From the NCBI GenBank assembly GCA_021160685.1, contig JAGHCC010000470.1:1-5416 (forward strand): a stretch of DNA of 5,416 nucleotides. Direction: 5' to 3'. Shown in pieces: positions 1 to 5,052 of this stretch. The notes below the pieces were generated by a model. It was not told where the DNA came from, made no database searches, and worked only from the letters and a program-made list of their open reading frames with translations. The stretch comes from Desulfobulbaceae bacterium. Lineage in GTDB: Bacteria; Desulfobacterota; Desulfobulbia; Desulfobulbales; SURF-16. Position 1 is the first letter of the stretch. Every line of letters starts with the position of its first letter. The position numbers and the translations under genes are program-made.

Positions 1-552
1 GTACTTGATCTCTGCGCCGGAACCTTGCCTCTTTCCCTGGAGTTGACCCGTCAGGCACCGGCTCGGCACGTGGTCTCCATTGATTTTTGCGAGGATATGC
101 TTCGGGCCGGAGTGCGGGTTCTGCCTGATGACAAGAGGCGGCTGCGGATTATGCCGGTCTGTGGCGACGGGGAAGAAATTCCGGCCCGATCCGGCAGTTT
201 TTGGGGAATCACGGTGGCGTTTGGCGTCAGAAATCTGGCCCGAACCCAGAATGGTTTGAATGAAATGCATCGGGTCCTAAAGCCTGGCGGCAAACTGTTG
301 ATTTTGGAGTTTTCCCGGCCGAAGAATTGTATTATCAAACCGCTCTACAGTTTTTATCTGAACAAGGTGCTTCCCCGGATAGCCGGCCTGATTTCCGGTG
401 ACAAGGAGGCCTATGAGTATCTGGCCAGTTCTATTGCCGGGTTTTATGAGCCTGCGGAACTTATGACTATGATGAAAAAGTCCGGTTTTGCTGAAGTGTA
501 TTGCCGGCCGCTCACTTTTGGAATTGTCTCCGTCTACGTGGGGGTCAAGTGA
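1..552 (+). CDS. menG: Demethylmenaquinone methyltransferase (MenG/UbiE family), 5'-truncated by window edge
   Basis: This is the C-terminal 183 residues of a SAM-dependent C-methyltransferase that converts demethylmenaquinone to menaquinone. The frame is open from base 1, so the true start lies outside; family members are about 230-250 residues, so roughly 50-60 are missing. The first visible residues, VLDLCAGTLPLSLEL, are the SAM-binding motif I, and SIDFCEDML follows as the second strand. The UbiE signature AFGVRNL, then EMHRVLKPGGKLLILEFSRP, is clear, and the end LTFGIVSVYVGVK matches the family's C-terminal strand pattern. The usual FDxxT before the AFGxRN motif reads FWGIT here, so the Asp is replaced by Trp. 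The stop TGA overlaps the ATG of ubiX by one base. In an operon with ubiX and ubiA, a menaquinone rather than ubiquinone role is favoured, though that choice is inferred from context. Confidence 0.93.
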   Translation, partial: VLDLCAGTLPLSLELTRQAPARHVVSIDFCEDMLRAGVRVLPDDKRRLRIMPVCGDGEEIPARSGSFWGITVAFGVRNLARTQNGLNEMHRVLKPGGKLLILEFSRPKNCIIKPLYSFYLNKVLPRIAGLISGDKEAYEYLASSIAGFYEPAELMTMMKKSGFAEVYCRPLTFGIVSVYVGVK

Positions 553-1178
553 TGAAACGGATTGTTTTGGCCATTACCGGTGCCAGCGGCTCTCTTTACG
601 TTGTTGAATTTTTAAAATTGATGGAGCAGGTGGATGTGGAGGTAGATGGAATTATCTCCGAGGCCGGTGTCAAGGTGATGGGCCTGGAACTCGGTCTTGC
701 AGCCGTGGATTTGCCGGGCGTCAATCGTTGGTTTCAGATTAAGGATTTTACCGCGCCCATGGCTAGTGGTTCAAGTCTCTATGACGGCATGGTTGTGCTG
801 CCCTGTTCCATGGGAACCCTGGCAGCCATCGCCAATGGCATGTCCGTCAACTTGATCCATCGGGCCGCTGATGTGACATTGAAGGAAAGACGGCCCATGG
901 TGCTGGCGGTGCGGGAAACCCCCCTGAACCGGACACATCTCCGGAATATGCTGAAGGTCCATGACAGCGGTGCTTCGATTTGTCCTGCCATGCCGTCGTT
1001 TTATCATCATCCGGCAAGTATTACCGAGATGGCCCGGGATTTTGCCGGCCGGATCGCGGATCAGCTTGGCATTAAAGTCCCGGGTTTGAAACGTTGGGGG
1101 AGTCAGAAGCCGGAAGACAGAATTCAGGAGTCAGGAGTCAGAAGTCAGCAGGCAGGAGAGAAATGCTCAAAAAAATAG
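552..1178 (+). CDS. ubiX: UbiX-type flavin prenyltransferase (MqnM-like) with repeat-encoded C-terminal tail
   Basis: The 208-residue protein attaches dimethylallyl phosphate to FMN to make prenyl-FMN, the cofactor of UbiD-type decarboxylases. Visible features are the FMN-binding ITGASG loop (residues 8-13), CSMGTLAAIANG (85-96) and the block from R104 to L125 containing K111, R121 and E122. Also present are Y151 and W182. From memory of the Pseudomonas enzyme, R104, K111, R121, E122, Y151 and W182 correspond to its Arg122, Lys129, Arg139, Glu140, Tyr169 and Trp200, a constant offset of 18, so the active site looks complete. The core ends at about residue 183. The last 25 or so residues (rich in Ser, Gln, Glu, Lys) are encoded by a short heptamer array and look like an accretion. 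The ATG at 552 is chosen over earlier in-frame starts because it gives the canonical MKRIVLAITGASG start and lies 7 bases after a G-rich stretch (540-544). The gene overlaps ubiA by 16 bases. Confidence 0.93.
   Translation: MKRIVLAITGASGSLYVVEFLKLMEQVDVEVDGIISEAGVKVMGLELGLAAVDLPGVNRWFQIKDFTAPMASGSSLYDGMVVLPCSMGTLAAIANGMSVNLIHRAADVTLKERRPMVLAVRETPLNRTHLRNMLKVHDSGASICPAMPSFYHHPASITEMARDFAGRIADQLGIKVPGLKRWGSQKPEDRIQESGVRSQQAGEKCSKK
1101..1158 (+). repeat. Degenerate TCAGGAG heptamer array across the ubiX 3' end
   Basis: Five consecutive 7-base units lie at 1124-1158: TCAGGAG, TCAGGAG, TCAGAAG, TCAGCAG and GCAGGAG. A separate TCAGAAG lies upstream at 1103-1109, and purine-rich sequence fills the space between. 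The array is translated as the UbiX tail, after the last conserved UbiX residue (W182). It resembles the 'GTCAGAAGTCAGGAGTCAG' type of intergenic repeat that I associate with deltaproteobacterial genomes; that link is recollection, not a search. The unit length is not a multiple of three, so gain or loss of a unit would change the frame of the UbiX tail but not the ubiA reading frame. Confidence 0.8.
1154..1158 (+). promoter_or_regulatory. Ribosome-binding site of ubiA, inside the last heptamer unit
   Basis: AGGAG lies 4 bases before the ATG at 1163 and is part of the fifth repeat unit (GCAGGAG). It fixes the ubiA start at 1163. The repeat also contains AGGAG at 1126-1130 and 1133-1137, so the correct signal is the copy nearest the ATG. 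The spacing is a little short but workable. Confidence 0.6.
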
Positions 1179-2020
1179 CCATTCTTCTGGAAATGATCAA
1201 ATTCAAGCACACGGTTTTTGCCTTGCCGTTTGCCTTGATGGGCGCCTTCTTGGCCCAGGGCGGGGTGCCCGGTCCAATGATTTTTGTCTGGGTGGTTCTG
1301 GCCATGGCAGGCGCCAGGACTTGCGCCATGGGTTTTAACCGGATTGTGGACTGGAAGTTTGACCTGGCCAATCCCCGTACCGCTAACCGGGCCATTCCCG
1401 CTGGGGAAGTCAAGCTCTGGGAGGCCTGGGCCATGGTGATTCCGGCCGGGCTCCTCTTTTTTTTCGCCTGTTATAATCTCAACGAACTGACTCTGCTGCT
1501 CTCGCCTTTTGCCCTGGGCCTGACCCTGTTATATTCGCTGACCAAGCGTTTTACCTGGCTCTGTCATGTGGTGCTGGGCGTGGCTCTGGCCTTTTCTCCT
1601 TTGGGCGGCTATGTGGCGGTGAAGGGCAGCTTGGTCGGCTTTCCGTGGATGCTCTCTCTTGGTGTGCTTTTTTGGGTAGCTGGCTTTGATGCCATTTACG
1701 CCTGTCTTGACGCCGACTTTGACCGGGATGCCGGTCTTAAATCGCTACCGGCCCGTTTCGGCCGGAAACGCGCCTTTCGACTGGCGGTTTTTTTCCATGT
1801 TTTGGCCTTTGGCCTTTTCACGGCCACGGGCCTCTTCTGTGGGCTGAATTTTTTTTATTATATCGGCATCATCATCAGCGGCGTGGCCCTGTTTTACCAG
1901 CATATTGTCGTGAACCCGAAAGACCTCTCCCGAATCCAGCTCTCCTTCTTTGCCATGAACGGCTTGATCAGCCTGACCATCTTTGTGTCCACCTGCCTGG
2001 CTTTGTTGATTGATCTGTAG
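1163..2020 (+). CDS. ubiA: UbiA-family polyprenyltransferase (MqnP / 4-hydroxybenzoate polyprenyltransferase-like)
   Basis: This 285-residue integral membrane enzyme transfers a polyprenyl chain onto an aromatic acceptor. The two Asp-rich motifs that bind Mg-diphosphate are present: NRIVDWKFD (59-67, followed by NPRTANRAIPAG) and DADFDRD (183-189, followed by AGLKSLPARFG). About eight or nine hydrophobic segments are visible, at roughly 16-33, 38-56, 88-104, 107-125, 132-151, 164-180, 206-224, 232-249 and 262-283. The N-terminus (EMIKFKHTVFALPFALMGAFLA) resembles the bacterial subgroup used with the futalosine menaquinone pathway (MqnP). The acceptor would then be a naphthoate-type acid rather than 4-hydroxybenzoate; this is inferred from the menG and ubiX neighbours. 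The ATG at 1163 has AGGAG upstream; an earlier in-frame TTG at 1094 would only add repeat-encoded residues. The stop is followed by a run of seven T's, but I see no hairpin before it. Confidence 0.93.
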   Translation: MLKKIAILLEMIKFKHTVFALPFALMGAFLAQGGVPGPMIFVWVVLAMAGARTCAMGFNRIVDWKFDLANPRTANRAIPAGEVKLWEAWAMVIPAGLLFFFACYNLNELTLLLSPFALGLTLLYSLTKRFTWLCHVVLGVALAFSPLGGYVAVKGSLVGFPWMLSLGVLFWVAGFDAIYACLDADFDRDAGLKSLPARFGRKRAFRLAVFFHVLAFGLFTATGLFCGLNFFYYIGIIISGVALFYQHIVVNPKDLSRIQLSFFAMNGLISLTIFVSTCLALLIDL

Positions 2021-2027
2021 TTTTTTT

Positions 2028-2215
2028 GTAAATATTCGGCTAGCACCCCAGCTGTGCACGATCAGACTGACTCACATAAGACTACTATGCTTCGCCAGCC
2101 TGCTCGGAGTCTACGCTTACCTGTATACATCTGAGGCTGACACCGCTTCGCTGTTATCCAAATATTTACAACATGGTTGTTTTAGCTGTTTTTCGACACC
2201 AAGCCGAATATTTAC
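2028..2215. repeat. 188-bp intergenic block with perfect 14-bp terminal inverted repeats (MITE-like or dispersed repeat)
   Basis: The left end gtaaatattcggct (2028-2041) is the exact reverse complement of the right end agccgaatatttac (2202-2215). A third, diverged copy in the orientation of the right end, atccaaatatttac, sits at 2156-2169 (12 of 14 bases the same). The inside holds small palindromes (CAGCTG, GTGCAC, GTATAC), a direct repeat GCTTCGC at 2089-2095 and 2145-2151, and a 5-bp stem ACAAC/GTTGT at 2168-2180. No open reading frame inside looks real. I do not see a clear target-site duplication; both flanks are T-rich. The block lies in the gap between convergent genes, a common place for small non-autonomous elements. 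Calling it mobile is inference. Confidence 0.5.
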
Positions 2216-2216
2216 G

Positions 2217-2260
2217 TTTTATTCTCTGCGTCTCTGCGCCTCGGTGAGAGATTAACTTTC
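2217..2260. repeat. TCTCTGCG-type dispersed short repeat
   Basis: TCTCTGCG occurs twice in perfect tandem (2223-2230 and 2231-2238), followed by CCTCGGTGAGAGATTAACTT. On the minus strand this reads as ...CTCACCGAGGCGCAGAGACGCAGAGAA. I recognise this pattern as a widespread intergenic repeat in environmental bacterial genomes, often mistranslated as short peptides such as 'SRRGAENAE' or 'LRLCASVR'. That identification is from memory. Compared with the common form (CCTCTGCGGTGAG), this copy seems to lack a few bases near 2242. It lies directly next to the 188-bp inverted-repeat block. Confidence 0.5.
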
Positions 2261-2295
2261 ATTTTTCGATGTCTCATTTCATTTGCTTATCGGTT

Positions 2296-2313
2296 GTCCC
2301 GGTTCGCCGGGAT
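2296..2313. other. GC-rich hairpin just past the end of the minus-strand EEP gene
   Basis: CCCGG (2298-2302) pairs with CCGGG (2307-2311) around a four-base loop TTCG, and a T-A and a G-T pair extend the stem to 7. It begins about 5 bases beyond the TAA of the minus-strand gene, where a terminator would be expected. Neither strand has a T run after the stem, so it is not a standard intrinsic terminator. The loop is closed by G-C, not C-G, so the extra-stable cUUCGg form does not apply on the plus strand. It may protect the mRNA 3' end or be a palindromic repeat. Confidence 0.35.
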
Positions 2314-2318
2314 GCCCG

Positions 2319-3395
2319 TTACTTTGCAGCCAGCATCTGTTTCAGATATTCATCTCCATGGTTAATCCTCAGTTCAAGCCACATGGGCAGATGGTCCGAC
2401 ATCTGGTGGGTGCGCCAGTAGGTTTTGTAATATCTGCTTTTGCTTTTTTCATCCCTGATTTTGCCTTTTGAGGTTTTGATATATTTGTCACCCATGTTGA
2501 CAACATAGTCCGCCTCATCTTTTTTGCGGAAAACATGGGCGAAAAAATCAAAGATTCCTGCCTTGCCGGTACAGACAAGGCGGCCTTTACGCGCCCGGAA
2601 GGCGATTTGGTCGTAATGCCTGTTTTGTTGAATATTTGAGCCCGGCAATTCCTGCAGCTCTTTCGGCACGCTGAAGCCGGATTTGGTGATCGCCTTGTAG
2701 GTTTCGTCGTCTTTTTTAAAGATGTTAAAATCACCCAGCAGGATGAGATTTTTACTCCAGGCTGTGTTGTCCTGGGTGCGTTTTTTCAGTTGACCGGCAA
2801 TCTGCTCGATTTCTTCAATACGCAGGGGGTCTTTGGCGCTGTCCGTACCGTAGAGTACATGGACTGTCGCCAGGATGAATTTTGTCCATCCTGCCTTAAA
2901 ACCGCACATGAACGGCGTTCGTGCAAGCTGGCTGATGGGCCTGTATTTTCTCTTGCCGTTTTCCGTGTATTCCAGGGGCGGCAAGACAAGTTCGCCGGCA
3001 AGCCCGGAAAATTTTATTTTGCGCCCATCATAGAGAAAGCCCATGCGCTCTTTGTTGCCTTTGCTTCCTTCAGTGACATCTGAAACAATATATTTCCAGT
3101 TGTCGCCGAGGATTTCCTGGAGTTTTTTTAAGGCGGTGAGGTCTTTGCGGATCTCCTGGAGGGCCACCAGGTCGAAACGGGAAATGACTTCAGCAATATG
3201 ATAAAAGGATTCATCCATCCTTCTGCCAAATGACAGGGAATCAAATTCCCGCAGGTTCCAGGTGGCGAGAATAATGGAATGATCGAGATTTTTCGGGGGA
3301 ATGGAAACGTCCAGAGCCTGCCGCAGTCGAAGCAGGTTTTGTATGGTTCGTTTTCCCTCTGGACTTGCGTTGTCAATATCGTGGTAGAATGGCAC
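2319..3395 (-). CDS. Endonuclease/exonuclease/phosphatase (EEP) family protein
   Basis: This is a 358-residue member of the EEP fold (DNase I / exonuclease III / inositol phosphatase superfamily), metal-dependent phosphoesterases. The motifs are in the expected order: TWNLREF with N47, LVALQEIR with E81, ERMGFLYD (116-123), ILATVHVLYG with H179, LILLGDFNIF with D222 and N224, HYDQIAF with D262, and QMSDHLPMW with D334 and H335. All the usual metal and catalytic positions are therefore present. About 40 residues precede the fold and are mostly charged and helical-looking. There is no signal peptide or membrane segment, so it is probably cytoplasmic. The start is a GTG at 3393-3395 preceded by GAGGG with about 6 bases spacing. 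The substrate cannot be told from sequence; nuclease or phosphatase are both possible. It lies 65 bases downstream of the amylase on the same strand and may share its transcript. Confidence 0.88.
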   Translation of the reverse strand: MPFYHDIDNASPEGKRTIQNLLRLRQALDVSIPPKNLDHSIILATWNLREFDSLSFGRRMDESFYHIAEVISRFDLVALQEIRKDLTALKKLQEILGDNWKYIVSDVTEGSKGNKERMGFLYDGRKIKFSGLAGELVLPPLEYTENGKRKYRPISQLARTPFMCGFKAGWTKFILATVHVLYGTDSAKDPLRIEEIEQIAGQLKKRTQDNTAWSKNLILLGDFNIFKKDDETYKAITKSGFSVPKELQELPGSNIQQNRHYDQIAFRARKGRLVCTGKAGIFDFFAHVFRKKDEADYVVNMGDKYIKTSKGKIRDEKSKSRYYKTYWRTHQMSDHLPMWLELRINHGDEYLKQMLAAK

Positions 3396-3460
3396 TTCTT
3401 TCCCTCATTATCTGGTTTTTGATTTGTTGGGTAACGGCCCGACCTGTGTTTTGCTATAGA

Positions 3461-4990
3461 TCACTCCAGCCACGCATCCGGCACGTCAAACCAGTTCGCC
3501 TCGTGATACTCCGGAATCGGAAGTGCCTCCTTGAGAGGAGCCTGTCGGACCGGCGGATTACCTCCAACCTTTACCCACACCTTCCAGCCGCTGCCATGGG
3601 CGTATTCCCGGTAATCATGGTAGTTCGAGTAAAATGGCTGCCAGTCTTCGTCGCTGCCGCCGATGCGTACATAGAGGTCGCCGTGTCTTCCCTTAACAAG
3701 GGCGGCATATATCCCCTTTTGCCGAGCATTATGCTGGGTGTGCAGCACGCTTCCGGCATGGACACCAGCAACCTTTCTGGCATTAATCAATGCGGTTATT
3801 TTGTTTTTCAGCTCGTCGCCCCAGTCAAAATAATGTTTCCAGAAGACTGTGGGTACGCCGGGGTGGGTGAGAATATAGGCGTATCCCTGTTCCACCTGCC
3901 AGTCATTGAGAAAATCTTCTGATTCATGATTTTTCTGGGGTGATCCGTCCTCATTGGTACGATAGCCGGTATCATGGTTTTTGATAAAGGTAACCGACCT
4001 GTTTTTCCAGGGATGTCCGTCACTGTTGTCGCCCACCATGCCGATACCGTTACCATAGCCGTACAGCGCTCCGTAATTACCCTTATTGTCTTTCAGTATG
4101 AAGAAGGTCGTAAAATCAAAGACATTGCTTGATGTCGTCAGGTCGTCCGGTGTCGTAGCTGTATGCCATATCCAGCCGCGCTGCTCCGGATGGGCCGCCC
4201 AGTCATATTCCCCCACTGAAAATGTGGGATGGGTAGCCCTGTTGTAGAGGGCGATCCATCTGGCGTGATAGCCATGCACCATGTCGTAGCGCCAGCCCCG
4301 GTAACCAAGAGATTTTAATTGCAGCAGGTATCTGATGATGTCTCGGCGCACGGTCTTATTTGTGTGATCAAGGTCGCGGAATGAGCCGTATCCATAGGTT
4401 GTGCCCCCATGTCCGGCGTAATCGGCAGGGCTTTCCTCTGCCGCGCCCCGCTGGGATTCCGGGGTGTTGTAAACCTCGGAATCCGGATTCAGAAAGGCTT
4501 CGTCACCTGCGGTAATGGCCCAGGTGTCCCAGTCCGGATTTTTGAAATCCGCCCATCCCCGCACACCGTCACGGTGATTGATCACAATATCTGCCACCGG
4601 CTCAACTCCGTTCCGCAGTAAGTTCTCCAACATTGCCCTATGCTGCTGCAGGTTGCCGTATGTGTTGTTCAGGTTGAAATACTCTCGCGGGTTGTATCCT
4701 GCGCTGATTTCCCCGGCAAAAGAGGGGGGCGGCAGCCAGATCAAATCAAAACGGCCGGCGCGAATGGCAGGGGACTGGTCTTTAACAATTTCATACCATT
4801 TCTTTTGGCCAACACCCGGGAACCGTTCGGGATTTCCATGCCGGTACGATTCCCAGTAAAAGCCCTGGAGCATGACCCGGTCGTCTTCAAATCCTGATTG
4901 GGCGTAGGCCAGTCCCGAGAAAAGAAAAAATAAAATCAGGAGAAAATATGAAATTGGCCGGAATTTTGTTTTTTTCATGATACTGACCAT
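3461..4990 (-). CDS. Secreted GH13 alpha-amylase, plant-like subtype
   Basis: This 509-residue glycoside hydrolase should cut internal alpha-1,4 bonds of starch or glycogen outside the cytoplasm. The N-terminus is a clear Sec signal: KKTKFR, a hydrophobic stretch ISYFLLILFFLFSGL, then AYA|QSG with cleavage near residue 30. The GH13 conserved regions are all visible: DIVINH (134-139), RDLDHTN (205-211), GWRYDMVHG (232-240; nucleophile D236), SVGEYDW (258-264; acid/base E261) and FIKNHD (335-340; D340). GFYWE near the start, AYILTHPGVPTVFWKHYFDWG (371-391) and the strand-rich C-terminal region around IYAALVKGRHGDLYVRIGG are the pattern I know from plant alpha-amylases and their bacterial relatives (GH13_6-like). 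At the region II position where plant enzymes have Lys, this one has His239. A Pro-rich tail follows residue 478. The ATG at 4990 is preceded by GAGGAG at a long spacing; ATG at 4978 (M5) is an alternative. Confidence 0.94.
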   Translation of the reverse strand: MVSIMKKTKFRPISYFLLILFFLFSGLAYAQSGFEDDRVMLQGFYWESYRHGNPERFPGVGQKKWYEIVKDQSPAIRAGRFDLIWLPPPSFAGEISAGYNPREYFNLNNTYGNLQQHRAMLENLLRNGVEPVADIVINHRDGVRGWADFKNPDWDTWAITAGDEAFLNPDSEVYNTPESQRGAAEESPADYAGHGGTTYGYGSFRDLDHTNKTVRRDIIRYLLQLKSLGYRGWRYDMVHGYHARWIALYNRATHPTFSVGEYDWAAHPEQRGWIWHTATTPDDLTTSSNVFDFTTFFILKDNKGNYGALYGYGNGIGMVGDNSDGHPWKNRSVTFIKNHDTGYRTNEDGSPQKNHESEDFLNDWQVEQGYAYILTHPGVPTVFWKHYFDWGDELKNKITALINARKVAGVHAGSVLHTQHNARQKGIYAALVKGRHGDLYVRIGGSDEDWQPFYSNYHDYREYAHGSGWKVWVKVGGNPPVRQAPLKEALPIPEYHEANWFDVPDAWLE

Positions 4991-5003
4991 TTTGTGATTA
5001 CCA

Positions 5004-5009
5004 CTCCTC
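5004..5009 (-). promoter_or_regulatory. Ribosome-binding site of the amylase gene, long spacing
   Basis: On the minus strand GAGGAG is the only strong Shine-Dalgarno match in the 53-base gap before the amylase. It sits 13 bases from the ATG at 4990 and 25 from the ATG at 4978, which supports the former. Spacing of 13 is longer than optimal, so initiation may be moderate. Confidence 0.5.
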
Positions 5010-5022
5010 TTCAGCCAAAGTT

Positions 5023-5052
5023 ATTATCTTTGTTCAGCGTGAATTACCCCAA
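5023..5052 (-). promoter_or_regulatory. Possible weak sigma-70-like promoter for the amylase
   Basis: On the minus strand GATAAT (5023-5028) matches five of six bases of the -10 consensus. TTGGGG (5047-5052) lies 18 bases upstream and matches TTGACA in only three positions. Transcription would begin near 5016 and leave a short leader containing the GAGGAG site. The -35 overlaps the end of the upstream gene. The match is weak, and read-through from the upstream gene is equally possible. Confidence 0.2.

Noticed and set aside
501..551. Earlier in-frame start for ubiX at 501
   Set aside because: It would add 17 residues with no family similarity and overlap menG widely; the ATG at 552 gives the canonical UbiX N-terminus.
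1124..1158. Heptamer array as a CRISPR or integron-like array
   Set aside because: Units are 7 bases, directly adjacent and without spacers; it is a simple tandem repeat.
1094..1162. Earlier TTG start for ubiA at 1094
   Set aside because: The added 23 residues would be repeat-encoded and inside ubiX; ATG 1163 has a Shine-Dalgarno match and the usual UbiA N-terminus.
2021..2027. Run of seven T's after the ubiA stop as an intrinsic terminator
   Set aside because: No GC-rich hairpin lies just upstream; the T run alone does not support a terminator.
2010..2255. Plus-strand 81-codon open frame in the intergenic gap
   Set aside because: It begins inside ubiA, has no ribosome-binding site, and its sequence is a translation of the inverted-repeat block and of the TCTCTGCG repeat (ending in the familiar spurious LRLCASVRD).
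2303..2306. UUCG loop as an extra-stable tetraloop
   Set aside because: The special stability needs a C-G closing pair; here the closing pair is G-C.
3396..3460. GATAAT with upstream TTACCC between the amylase and EEP genes as a promoter for the latter
   Set aside because: Transcription would begin at or inside the GAGGG ribosome-binding site, leaving no usable leader; the -35 match is also poor.
3365..3922. 185-codon plus-strand frame opposite the EEP and amylase genes
   Set aside because: It lies antisense to two well-supported genes and has no recognisable domain.
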